Shown here: positions 16,076-24,583 of the stretch, piece by piece | Layout of the letters: the number at the start of each line of letters is the position of its first letter | Position numbering within the stretch: position 1 is the first letter of the stretch | Assembly: GCA_024279675.1 (NCBI GenBank) | Contig: JAJRRG010000170.1 | Span: 1 to 38,565 of the forward strand | Source: Alphaproteobacteria bacterium | GTDB lineage: Bacteria; Pseudomonadota; Alphaproteobacteria; Rhizobiales; Devosiaceae | DNA length: 38,565 bases | Direction: 5' to 3' | The notes under the pieces: generated by a model | Told to the model about the DNA's origin: nothing | The model's database searches: none | The model's input: only the letters and a program-made list of their open reading frames with translations | Program-made: the position numbers and the translations under genes

Positions 16076-16633
16076 CTTTTAAAAGGACAGACCTAACCTT
16101 CAACAAATGCTTTTCAAAACCTAAATCTGACAAACGCAACCTTATATCCATAATCACAGGAGTATTTGTCACCGTAGGATACGGATTAATTGGAAAAGCG
16201 CTAATATCAGTTTGTTGTCACCCGTCAACTTTTAAAATCGCCGCATTTGAAGCTGAAAAATGTTCAAGAAAATACTACATGTATCGCAGCACATAGTTTC
16301 ATATCTATGGAAGAATTATGTGAACACGTTTATCCTCAATTCCCCAAGTGCCAATCATGTCTACCCATTCCCGAAGTCCGTGATGCCAATGTTGTTCGCA
16401 CTCTTCTTTGTTGTGAATAAGATCAGGCCAACTAAGGGGTGAATGAACCAATCAACAAATCAGAACCAGTCGGCAGTACCTGAGCGATTAAAATCGCGAA
16501 CAATCTATGTGCGCTCGCCCAAGAAATAACCATTCAATGGAAAATCTTGGCTTAAGCTTTATTTCAAGTGGTACCCATATGGTGCCCATGCAAAAATCAA
16601 AGGCCAACTTGCTGCTTAAAAAAACATCTTAAC
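16076..16633. other. Gene-free right end of the integrated element
   Basis: This 558-bp stretch separates the activator gene from the right attachment site. A 60-codon frame at 16260-16442 and a longer startless frame at about 16100-16300 (reading LISIITGVFVTVGYGLIG) exist, but neither has a ribosome site or recognisable family. The only features I can support are the paired TGGTACCCA-type repeats at 16569-16588. Confidence 0.5.
16569..16588. repeat. Tandem TGGTACCCA-type repeats, candidate integrase arm site (right end)
   Basis: TGGTACCCA at 16569 is followed 11 bp later by TGGTGCCCA at 16580, one mismatch from the first. The pair mirrors that at 3184-3203 and lies 46-65 bp inside the right att repeat. 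Two phased copies at both ends of the element suggest arm-type sites for the integrase. Confidence 0.55.
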
Positions 16634-16733
<100 letters not shown>

Positions 16734-16772
16734 CCAAAAATGAACGCTCAAATCCTTGTTGAGCGAGATGAC

Positions 16773-16801
16773 TATATAGGCGTAACTTATGGCCTTGTGA
16801 A
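16773..16801 (-). promoter_or_regulatory. Promoter of the initiator tRNA gene
   Basis: On the minus strand, TTCACA (16796-16801) and TATATA (16773-16778) are separated by exactly 17 bp, giving a start near 16766. The short leader contains a hairpin with arms CGCTCA/TGAGCG (16745-16765). Placement just upstream of the tRNA supports the call. Confidence 0.6.
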
Positions 16802-16923
16802 GTCCTAAATTATCTAATGCATAGATTTATTTTCCAACCTACCAATTGGCAATTTTTATGCTACAAACCAACAATAAATTAGCGTGATTTGACGCCACCC
16901 ATTCTCATATTTCTGGAAAACAA

Positions 16924-18186
16924 ATGGCGCAAAATATTAAGCACACCGATTTGTCGCATATTAAAGATACGGCCCTACAACGTAGTATTTCTCTTCCATT
17001 GCTTGTTCTTTACGGATTGGGCGTAACGGTTGGCGCTGGGGTATATGTTCTCATTGGCGCCACCGCCGCCAAGGCAGGTATTTATGCGCCGATTTCCTTT
17101 ATACTCGCAGCAATTGTTGTTGGCTTCACCGGATTTACCTATTCTGAATTAAGCACGCGCTATCCCGCGAGCGCCGGGGAAGCTGTTTATGTTAAAAACG
17201 GTTTTAATTCCAACCATCTTGCGCTCATTGTTGGCCTGATGGTTGTGACCTCCGGCGTGGTTTCTTCGGCCGCCATTTCCATCGGGGCCACCGCCTATAC
17301 CAATAATTTAATCGATCTCTCGCCTCCATTTTTGACCGCCATTATCATTCTCTTGCTTGGTTTAGCGGCGGCTTGGGGCGTCTTGCAATCGGTCACCATG
17401 GCGGCAGTCTTTACCGTCATCGAAATAGGTGGTTTGTGCTTTGTGGTGTTTTACGGCTTCACCATCAAACCCGATATGTTGAGCGATCTGGCACAGCTGA
17501 TCCCGCCCTTGGATGCATCAGTATGGGCAGGGATCACATCGGCCGGGCTGTTAGCGTTCTTTGCATTTGTCGGGTTCGAGGACATCGCCAACATGGCAGA
17601 AGAAGTAAAAAATCCGCGCAAGAATATGCCCCGCGCCATCATTGTTACACTTCTTATTGCGACACTATTATATTTGGCCGTCGTGTCGGTTGTTGTACTC
17701 GTCGTACCAATGGATCAATTGGTGATATCCGTTGCGCCATTGGAGTTGGTATTTGCACAAGCCAGCGATTCCATCCGAGGCACATTCTCAATAATTGCCA
17801 TTCTAGCAACGGTAAATGGCGTGCTTATTCAGATGATTATGGCCACAAGGGTACTTTATGGCCTAGCCTCCAAAGGTCATTTGCCCAAACAATTGGCCTA
17901 TATACACCCCAAAACCCAAACGCCCCTTGTCGCCACAGCCATAATTGTAGCAATTGTACTTGGCTTGGCATTGTTTTTGCCAATCCAAGAACTGGCACGG
18001 TTTACCGCGACCATCGTTCTATGCGTTTTTATTTTGGTGAACATCTCACTCATACGCATAAAATTGCGCAAAAAATCACAAACTGACGACCATTTCCAAA
18101 CTTCCAATTATTTCTCTGTGCCAATTTGGGTGCCTGTTGCAGGCCTTGCATCAAGTTCAGCTTTACTGCTTGTTGGACTGGTATGA
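16924..18186 (+). CDS. APC-family amino acid permease
   Basis: This 420-residue inner-membrane transporter has about twelve hydrophobic segments. The first transmembrane helix carries the APC substrate-binding motif (LYGLGVTVGAGVYVLIGATA). The conserved loop FVGFEDIANMAEEVKNPRKN near residue 220 is a classic amino acid permease signature. The start ATG 16924 follows a GGAAAA sequence. It is the first chromosomal gene right of the island and is not in an obvious operon. Substrate is not predictable beyond amino acid or amine uptake. Confidence 0.93.
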   Translation: MAQNIKHTDLSHIKDTALQRSISLPLLVLYGLGVTVGAGVYVLIGATAAKAGIYAPISFILAAIVVGFTGFTYSELSTRYPASAGEAVYVKNGFNSNHLALIVGLMVVTSGVVSSAAISIGATAYTNNLIDLSPPFLTAIIILLLGLAAAWGVLQSVTMAAVFTVIEIGGLCFVVFYGFTIKPDMLSDLAQLIPPLDASVWAGITSAGLLAFFAFVGFEDIANMAEEVKNPRKNMPRAIIVTLLIATLLYLAVVSVVVLVVPMDQLVISVAPLELVFAQASDSIRGTFSIIAILATVNGVLIQMIMATRVLYGLASKGHLPKQLAYIHPKTQTPLVATAIIVAIVLGLALFLPIQELARFTATIVLCVFILVNISLIRIKLRKKSQTDDHFQTSNYFSVPIWVPVAGLASSSALLLVGLV

Positions 18187-18287
18187 AAAATTCCGAGCAC
18201 CAAAATGTATTGACCCTCGTTCTTGCGTCAACGTGTTAGCCACCCTAATCTATTGTAAATTCCCCGATCAATAAGAAAGACATTCCA

Positions 18288-19325
18288 ATGAAGCTCAACC
18301 CGTTAGGCGGCACCAACATCAAAGTGTCTGAAATTTGTCTGGGTACCATGACCTGGGGACGACAAAATTCAGAAACGGATGCACATGCCCAAATTGATTT
18401 TGCCCTTGATGCCGGCGTAAATTTCATGGACACCGCCGAACTTTATGCGGTGCCTACATCAAAAGAGAGTTGTGGGCTAACGGAAGAATATATCGGTTCA
18501 TGGTTCAAAAAAACTAGCAAAAGAGATCAGTGGGTTCTAGCCAGCAAAGTTGCCGGGCCCGGCGTTTCATGGATTCGTGAGGGCGCGCCCATGGACGCAA
18601 AGACAATTCGCCTCGCCCTTGAGGGAAGCCTTAAGCGCCTCCAAACCGAATACATAGATCTCTATCAACTCCATTGGCCAAACCGCGGAAGCTATCACTT
18701 TAACAATTCGTGGAATTACGAACCCTATAAACAGGACAAAACCGCCCTAATACCCAATTTTGTTGAGGTACTTGAAACTCTGAATGAGTTGGTAAAAGAG
18801 GGGAAAATCCTGCATGTGGGGCTTTCCAACGAAACGGCATGGGGCACCATGCAATACCTTAGCCTAGCAGAAAAGCACAATTTCCCGCGCGTAGCGTCCA
18901 TTCAAAACGAGTACAATTTTTTACGCCGCTATTATGACATGGACTTGGCCGAGCTTGCCCACCATGAGGATGTCGGCCTCCTCGCCTATTCCCCCCTCGC
19001 CGCCGGCGCAATCACTGGAAAGTATTTAGATGGCGCACGCCCCAAAGGTAGCCGGGGCGCCATGGCGGGATCCCTATATCGTGCCAATGAGCTAACCGAT
19101 CCGGCAATTCGTAAATATATTGAACTGGCAAGAAAGCATGGACTTGATATTTCCCAAATGGCAATAGCATTTTGTCTCAGTAAGCCATTTATGACTTCGG
19201 TCATTATTGGCGCGACATCCTTAGAACAACTCAAGACAAATATTGGTTCCGCTGACATTTCCCTCTCTGAAGAGGTTCAGGATGGAATACAAAAAATCTT
19301 CATGCAGCATGCGCGCACATTATAG
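18288..19325 (+). CDS. Aldo/keto reductase, Tas-like
   Basis: This 345-residue cytoplasmic NADP(H)-dependent oxidoreductase is of the Tas-like class. The tetrad is readable: Asp in FMDTAE, Tyr in ELYAVP, Lys in ASKVAG and His in LYQLHWPNR. The Tas-type N-terminus (LGGTNIKVSEICLGTMTWG) and the inserted segment with HFNNSWNYEPY support the subfamily over short AKRs. Start ATG 18288 has a weak AAGAAAG upstream. Physiological substrate unknown. Confidence 0.93.
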   Translation: MKLNPLGGTNIKVSEICLGTMTWGRQNSETDAHAQIDFALDAGVNFMDTAELYAVPTSKESCGLTEEYIGSWFKKTSKRDQWVLASKVAGPGVSWIREGAPMDAKTIRLALEGSLKRLQTEYIDLYQLHWPNRGSYHFNNSWNYEPYKQDKTALIPNFVEVLETLNELVKEGKILHVGLSNETAWGTMQYLSLAEKHNFPRVASIQNEYNFLRRYYDMDLAELAHHEDVGLLAYSPLAAGAITGKYLDGARPKGSRGAMAGSLYRANELTDPAIRKYIELARKHGLDISQMAIAFCLSKPFMTSVIIGATSLEQLKTNIGSADISLSEEVQDGIQKIFMQHARTL

Positions 19326-19365
19326 GCATATGTGTCAGCAACACCAAGACAATACATCGCTTGCT

Positions 19366-20237
19366 TCAGGCTTGTTTTTTACGTTTGCTGACCAAGTAAA
19401 CTGCAAGCAATATCATCGCCAACGCCATAATGGCGTTGGTTTCCATTCGCTCGTTTAAAATCAATACCCCAATTAGCGAACCAAAGACCGGCACAGCAAA
19501 ATTTATCTGGGATATTCGCGCCGCACCAATCTTGAGAATCAGATAGAAATAAATCAATGTCGCCAAGGCTGTTGGAAATATTCCCAGATATATGACAGCA
19601 GCTACCGACTGCGTCTCGGCATTGAAAACATGACCCCAGTCAGAAAACAACAACGCAGCTATGGCAACCAAACTGGTGCCGGCAATCATTGAGCCTGTGG
19701 CCATCTGCAAAGCAGGAAGCCGCGCATACTTTCGCACAAATAATGTTGTAAACGCATAGCAAAGAGCCGCTCCTAAAATGGCTGATTGTCCAACAAGATG
19801 CGAACCAATTTCATTGAGGGAACCAGGTCCAAAAGAAATATTAGACCGATTACCCCAGCACCAATCCCGGCAATGGAGCTTATTGTCAGCTTTTCATCAT
19901 GATGCGTTAGCGGTGCCAAAAGCACAGTCGCGACCGGCGCTATGCCCATCAATAACGCAGCAAGGCCGCTTTGAACATACAACTCACCATAACTGATTAG
20001 TGCGAACGGCAACGCGGAGCCCATGACCCCACTCACCAGATATATGCCGATTGAATTTCGATCCGTTGGCAGACCGAGCGACTTAAATTTTGAGACTAAA
20101 ATCAATATGCATGTGCCAATCAACATACGCGATGTCACTAATATCAATGGCGAAAAGTCCGTTACCGCAAGCTTTATTGCTAAATAAGAAGAGCTCCAGA
20201 TTAAAGCCAATACAGTCCATAATACTATGTTTTTCAT
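19366..20237 (-). pseudogene. EamA/DMT-family transporter, frameshifted
   Basis: This is a ten-helix drug/metabolite transporter read in two frames. From ATG 20237 (MKNIVLWTVLALIWSSSYLA) the first five helices are intact up to LVPSMKL. There, at GG (complement of 19805-19806), one base is missing. With an added G the frame continues as GSHLVGQSAILGAALCYAFT into RKYARLPALQMATG and the last helices, ending KRKKQA. The restored protein would be 290 residues, the usual EamA size. It is divergent from an HxlR regulator with a shared double palindrome between them, so it is probably a regulated exporter. Whether the deletion is real or an error in a G run cannot be told from here. Confidence 0.87.
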
Positions 20238-20276
20238 TACGTTGATAAACCTTGACTTTGTCGCGTTCAAACGTAC

Positions 20277-20315
20277 GCTACGTTTACGGTAGCAATACGC
20301 TACTAAATGCGTAGC
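20277..20315. promoter_or_regulatory. Double palindromic operator, probably for the HxlR regulator
   Basis: Two dyads of form GCTAC-N7-GTAGC occupy 20277-20293 and 20299-20315. Their centres are 22 bp apart, about two helical turns, so two dimers could bind the same DNA face. They fill the short gap between the divergent DMT transporter and HxlR genes, the normal site for an autoregulating local regulator. Confidence 0.7.
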
Positions 20316-20323
20316 AGTCAACT

Positions 20324-20689
20324 ATGTCTGGAAATTCCTTGGTTAAACCTACCCACAACATAAATATTCCGCGCCCTGGGTCCGCCGTGCGTGGCTCAAA
20401 AACCGGCCAACCGATCATGGTATTGTTTGACCTTTTGGGGAGACGCTGGGCCATGGGAATAATATGGAACCTATATGAGACAAGTTGCACGTTCCGCACC
20501 CTGCAAACCCGTTGCGAAAGCATTTCCCCCACAGTATTAAATACTCGAATAAAAGAACTAAGGGCGGCACACATAATCATCAACACGCCAAATGGCTATG
20601 CCTTAACTGAGCAGGGGCGATCCCTGTATATGCTATTATCTCCCCTCGGAGACTGGTCAAAGGAATGGGTTCTACATCTGCGCGAATGA
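20324..20689 (+). CDS. HxlR-family winged-helix regulator
   Basis: This 121-residue transcription factor has the HxlR signature PIMVLFDLLGRRWAMGIIWN near residue 31 and the recognition region SPTVLNTRIKELRAAHII. It ends with an ALTEQGRSL wing segment. The ATG at 20324 has no strong ribosome site and lies only 8 bp after the palindromes, so the message may be leaderless or start later. It probably controls the divergent EamA transporter in response to a reactive or toxic compound, as many HxlR proteins do; the ligand is unknown. Confidence 0.9.
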   Translation: MSGNSLVKPTHNINIPRPGSAVRGSKTGQPIMVLFDLLGRRWAMGIIWNLYETSCTFRTLQTRCESISPTVLNTRIKELRAAHIIINTPNGYALTEQGRSLYMLLSPLGDWSKEWVLHLRE

Positions 20690-20784
20690 GCTGCCAAATT
20701 TGTGAACCACTTTGAGTAAACACACATTTGAGCACCCCCCCAATAGTGCTTTGCGCAATGCAAAACCCGTAACATTTTCGTATC

Positions 20785-21918
20785 TCAACTCAATTTTAAA
20801 GTAAATTCTTGCACGCCCATCACCACCCCGTTGATCAGGATTTCCAACCGGTGCGCCCCCGCATAATATTTTCGGGTTGTAATTGGCCGCATGGCATGAC
20901 GCTTGGACATACGCACGCACGCGTCAGCCCCTAAGGTTATGTTTTTCCACTTAAATACTTTTGGATTCATCTGTCCGTTTGCCCGTTGATGGTGGACTAT
21001 AAAGTCAACAATCAGATGCTGCTGCTTATCCGCCAAAGATTGTATTTCCAGATCAAACTCAAGAGTATTTCCAAGTGTCACTTGCGGGTTTTTTATACCA
21101 AAATGCTTAACTTCAATTTCCGCAGGCCCGTATCCCAACGCATCAAGTGCCCCCATATGCCCCTGCTGTATCAGAGTCCGCAATCCGTGTCGCACCATGC
21201 GAACTCGTTCCTTAGACGCATCCACCATCCATTTTCTCGCGATTTTTGCTACCCAATCCGGGTGATCTTTTGCAATATCATTTAAGTGGTTGGCTACTGA
21301 TTGTCGCACATATTGACTTTGGTCATTTTTTAACATCTCTAACAATACAATTGTTGGCTTAGGATCTTCGCAAAATTGATGAAGTCGAATACCCCAGGGC
21401 AACCGAGGGCGAGACCCCTCACTGACCAAACGACGCACGTGTTCATTCTCGTCCAGCGCCCACTCGGCCAATTTTGACAAAACTTCCTCAGGGTGGTTTT
21501 TCAGAAAAGGCCGAATTGCAAACTCGCTCGTCCAACGCATAGTGAGTTCCCGTAACGCATCAAGGGACAATTCCAGATTATCCTGCCCCTTCAACGCCAC
21601 ATAGTTGGCCAGCGGCATGATGGCCCAACCTCGTATACCCCGGGCCTGCAAACGCAAATTATTGGAATCGATAGCCAGTTCAGTTTCAGGATCAAGACTG
21701 GCAACAATTATGCCAACTGCAGTCTCGTAAGTCGCGGGCAAATACTTGTCCAAACCTTCAAGAATTCTGTTGGAACGCTCCTTCAACTCACGTTTTTCGA
21801 TATTCTCACATGCAAATGCAACAAATCCTTTGCGGTCAAAATCAGCCGCATGGCCTGCTAAATGCCCAGCCATCTTTTCAATAACAGCCGAATTGAAGAA
21901 ATTTTTGAACGGTTCCAT
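20785..21918 (-). CDS. DNA alkylation repair protein, AlkC-like
   Basis: This 377-residue HEAT-repeat DNA glycosylase candidate would remove alkylated bases such as 3-methyladenine. ATG 21918, rather than the GTG before it, is supported by AAGGAG at 21925-21930. The motif DENEHVRRLVSEGSRPRLPW (near residue 155) is characteristic of the AlkC branch. HEAT-like helices run from about residue 100 to 260. The C-terminal part (about 270-377), rich in beta-strand patterns (GNTLEFDLEIQSL, KYYAGAHRLEILING), fits the Ig-like domain found in some AlkC proteins. It may be co-transcribed with a small upstream frame. Confidence 0.88.
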   Translation of the reverse strand: MEPFKNFFNSAVIEKMAGHLAGHAADFDRKGFVAFACENIEKRELKERSNRILEGLDKYLPATYETAVGIIVASLDPETELAIDSNNLRLQARGIRGWAIMPLANYVALKGQDNLELSLDALRELTMRWTSEFAIRPFLKNHPEEVLSKLAEWALDENEHVRRLVSEGSRPRLPWGIRLHQFCEDPKPTIVLLEMLKNDQSQYVRQSVANHLNDIAKDHPDWVAKIARKWMVDASKERVRMVRHGLRTLIQQGHMGALDALGYGPAEIEVKHFGIKNPQVTLGNTLEFDLEIQSLADKQQHLIVDFIVHHQRANGQMNPKVFKWKNITLGADACVRMSKRHAMRPITTRKYYAGAHRLEILINGVVMGVQEFTLKLS

Positions 21919-21930
21919 CACCCACTCCTT

Positions 21931-22162
21931 TTACATCAAATCAGTCGCGCCATCAAAGTCCACGATTGAAACTGCATTTACGCAACCCCAACAGTTAAGC
22001 GCGACATCATCTCCACCAATCATTTCTAGTATATTCATATGCGCCCGCAAAGATATTGCTTCAATCGCCCCTTGCCCTTGCCAACAAAGATAAAGCAACG
22101 TCACAACTCATCCACCGGCACCTATCAGGCAGCAAAAAATCATTTGAATCCACTTCAGCCAT
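21931..22162 (-). pseudogene. Possible small gene upstream of alkC-like gene, frameshifted
   Basis: ATG 22162 follows an exceptionally good GGAGGAGGA sequence and reads MAEVDSNDFLLPDRCRWMSC before stopping at 22061. Removing one base from the G run at 22068-22071 (complement) joins it to a frame that continues AIEAISLRAHMNILEMIGGD and then CWGCVNAVSIVDFDGATDLM to a TAA just before the AlkC-like ribosome site. The joined product would be 76 residues. A GTG start at 22104 would give the second half alone. No family is recognised. The strong ribosome site and coupling to the next gene favour a real gene; the frameshift is inferred. Confidence 0.35.
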
Positions 22163-22281
22163 TCCTCCTCCAGCAGTATAAGCAAATGCAGACAACGCAG
22201 AGATAAAAGCATCGCCTTACCCAGCCCAGAATTACCCGGCCCAGCTCTTCCAATGACCAATTGACTCATATAGTCACTGGT

Positions 22282-22300
22282 GGTACGCTCGATATGTACC
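22282..22300. promoter_or_regulatory. Palindromic candidate operator of the TetR-controlled efflux operon
   Basis: GGTAC-N9-GTACC is a 19-bp dyad 43 bp upstream of the preferred TetR start. A possible -35 TTGACT (22261-22266) and a weak -10 (TACGCT, 22284-22289) with 17-bp spacing overlap it, so bound repressor would block transcription. Its position argues that translation starts downstream at 22343. Confidence 0.5.
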
Positions 22301-22342
22301 GTAAATTTTTGCACAACCAATTTGACTAAACCCGGGGATTTT

Positions 22343-22972
22343 GTGGCTAGGCGCTTTGATAAGACTGAAAAGAAACGCATTCGCAAAAGCCTGTTCTGTG
22401 CAGGTCTCAAACGCTTCACGCGGCAAGGGGTACGCGCAGTACGTATTGATGATCTTGCCCAAGACGCAGGAATCGCCAAAGGATCATTTTATGCGTTTTT
22501 CAACTCCAAAGAAGAATTGTTCATGGCCATGGCGCTGGAACGAGAAACCATGCACCGTGAAGATATGCGTGAATTATTGGCCCACAGGAAAATAAGCCCG
22601 ATAATTCATGCAGCCCAAATTTTCGATATGCTCATTGAAAAAATACGCACCGATCCAATCCTCTCACTCATGATTGAGCATGGGGAAATTGAATATCTTA
22701 TGCGCAAAATCCCACCCGAAGTTATGCAGGCCAATGCACAAAGCGATCGGGTTTTTATAGACGAATTGACGACGACCTGGAACCAAAACAACCCCACTTG
22801 CAAAATTGATACCAACTCATTTACCGCTCTGATGACCTTAATGGTTGCCCTCATGCTGCAGGTCCGCCTGATGCCCCCGGACAAAATGACCGAGGCACTC
22901 AAGCTTCTACGCGAAACATTTATCACACGATTATCCTCTGGCCAGCCCGGCCCATTCTCACCGACGGCCTAA
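22343..22972 (+). CDS. TetR-family regulator of the downstream ABC exporter
   Basis: This is a regulator of about 209 residues. GTG 22343 with GGGGA upstream is preferred; an in-frame start at 22280 would put the coding region over the palindromic operator. The N-terminal helix-turn-helix is clear (VRAVRIDDLAQDAGIAKGSF, YAFFNSKEELF). The C-terminal ligand domain is family-typical and divergent. It lies 16 bp upstream of the ABC ATPase gene, so it is the first gene of the operon and most likely represses it until a toxic ligand binds. Confidence 0.88.
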   Translation: MARRFDKTEKKRIRKSLFCAGLKRFTRQGVRAVRIDDLAQDAGIAKGSFYAFFNSKEELFMAMALERETMHREDMRELLAHRKISPIIHAAQIFDMLIEKIRTDPILSLMIEHGEIEYLMRKIPPEVMQANAQSDRVFIDELTTTWNQNNPTCKIDTNSFTALMTLMVALMLQVRLMPPDKMTEALKLLRETFITRLSSGQPGPFSPTA

Positions 22973-22988
22973 GGGAACAATTAAGCCA

Positions 22989-23882
22989 ATGAGCAAACAA
23001 ATGATTGCAATCAAAAATCTTTCCTTCACCTACCCCCGCGCGTCAGAACCCATCCTTCATGACCTCGAATTTGATATCAAACAAGGGGAAGTTTTTGGAC
23101 TTCTTGGCCCTTCAGGCTCTGGAAAGTCCACCACTCAAAAAATACTGCTGGGACTATTGCCTGGTTCGACAGGTACTGCAAAAATATTCGACGAGCCCGT
23201 TGAAACTATCTCGCGCGACTTTTACCAGAAAATCGGAGTGAGTTTTGAACTTCCTGCACTCTATCTACGTCTTACCGCACGGGAAAATCTGGAACTTTTT
23301 GCCGCGCTTTACAATCAGCCAACAAAGGATCCGCTGACAATTCTGGCATTACTCGATTTAGAAGACGCCGCAGATAAACGGGTAGAAAATTTCTCAAAAG
23401 GAATGAAAATGCGCCTCAACCTGTGCAGGGCATTGCTTCACGATCCTGAGCTATTATTTCTGGACGAACCAACCACAGGTCAGGACCCCTCCCGCGCTCA
23501 CCTAACACACCAGCTGATTTCGCGACTAAAGAGTGAAGGCAAAACCATTTTTCTTACAACCCATAATATGACTGAGGCCGATGAGATTTGTGATCGGGTC
23601 GGATTTTTGTCAGACGGAAAAATACCGGTTATCGGAACACCTGAAGATTTGAAGCGCACCTATGGGCACCGAGAAATTGAGGTGCGCTCCAGCAATGATG
23701 GCACTATCGTTTCAAGCCGCTTCCCCCTCTTAAATATCGACCAAAACCCAGATTTTCAAACGGCACTTGGCGCCGAGAACATATTGTCGATTCACACACT
23801 GGAAGCGACGTTAGATGAGGTATTTATTAAGGCCACCAGTAACAAGTCACACAAAACTACATCTGACATTGGTGGAGAATAA
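22989..23882 (+). CDS. ABC exporter ATP-binding protein
   Basis: This 297-residue ATPase is of the drug/antibiotic-export type. Walker A is GPSGSGKST near residue 41. The signature is the export-type variant NFSKGMKMRLNLCRALL, followed by Walker B LLFLDEPTTGQDP and switch LTTHNMTEAD. The C-terminal tail resembles multidrug ATPases of the two-component efflux type. It follows a TetR gene and precedes two integral membrane proteins. The arrangement (one ATPase of about 300 residues and two different permeases of 230-245) resembles the mycobacterial Rv2688c-Rv2687c-Rv2686c fluoroquinolone exporter; that is an analogy, not a substrate call. Confidence 0.92.
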   Translation: MSKQMIAIKNLSFTYPRASEPILHDLEFDIKQGEVFGLLGPSGSGKSTTQKILLGLLPGSTGTAKIFDEPVETISRDFYQKIGVSFELPALYLRLTARENLELFAALYNQPTKDPLTILALLDLEDAADKRVENFSKGMKMRLNLCRALLHDPELLFLDEPTTGQDPSRAHLTHQLISRLKSEGKTIFLTTHNMTEADEICDRVGFLSDGKIPVIGTPEDLKRTYGHREIEVRSSNDGTIVSSRFPLLNIDQNPDFQTALGAENILSIHTLEATLDEVFIKATSNKSHKTTSDIGGE

Positions 23883-23890
23883 TTGTACTG

Positions 23891-24583
23891 ATGAAATCAC
23901 GCAATTTGCTCCTAAATGATATTCGCCTACAACAACGCAACGGCATATATTACGCCTATGGATTTGTTTTGTTGGCCTATTTATCTCTGCTTTATTTTTT
24001 AGGGGACTATTTCCCTTCCTGGGCTCTGGGCATCCTTGTTTATACCGACCCCGCTGTGCTTGGGTTTTTCTTCTTGGGTGCGCTTATGATGCTGGAAAAA
24101 TCAGAGGGCACACGAACAGCCCTAGCCATAACACCGATGCGCGCCATCGATTATTACTGGTCCAAACTTCTTTCTCTGACATTCGCCTCACTTGTTTCCG
24201 TTACCCTAATCGGGGTATTTGCACATGGGAATATCAATTGGCCTTTGTATTTGACTACGGTCATTATAGTATCCGCAACATTTGTCTCCATCGGGTTTCC
24301 AATTGCCTTACACTTCAAAACAGCCACATCCTATCTCATGGGATCTGCAGGGATACTTACCCCAATATTGTTGCCCATGATTGTTGCCCTTTTTGATCCT
24401 TTTCCAAGTTGGGCAATTCTTATTCCACCTGCGGCTCAATTACGTCTAATGCTAATCAGCGTGGGAACTTTTGAGGCCACTATGTGGGAGACGGTCTTCA
24501 TGTTGATTGTGATAATTGCAACTTTTTGTTTCAGCATGTTCGTGGCCCTTTCCGCCTTGAAAAAGGAATTCTGCGAGACATGA
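23891..24583 (+). CDS. ABC exporter permease 1
   Basis: This 230-residue protein has about six hydrophobic segments and an N-terminal basic stretch (MKSRNLLLNDIRLQQRNGIY). It begins 8 bp after the ATPase stop with GGTGGAGAA as ribosome site. It ends in an ATGA overlap with the second permease, so translation is coupled. No substrate signature is visible. It would form a heterodimeric channel with the next protein. Confidence 0.88.
   Translation: MKSRNLLLNDIRLQQRNGIYYAYGFVLLAYLSLLYFLGDYFPSWALGILVYTDPAVLGFFFLGALMMLEKSEGTRTALAITPMRAIDYYWSKLLSLTFASLVSVTLIGVFAHGNINWPLYLTTVIIVSATFVSIGFPIALHFKTATSYLMGSAGILTPILLPMIVALFDPFPSWAILIPPAAQLRLMLISVGTFEATMWETVFMLIVIIATFCFSMFVALSALKKEFCET

Noticed and set aside
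16260-16442. A 60-codon frame near the right end of the island
   Set aside because: There is no ribosome site, no recognisable family and low-complexity composition.
17373-18086. A 237-residue frame overlapping the APC permease
   Set aside because: It lies in another frame of a gene with clear permease motifs, and its product is a Cys/His/Arg-rich string typical of shadow frames.
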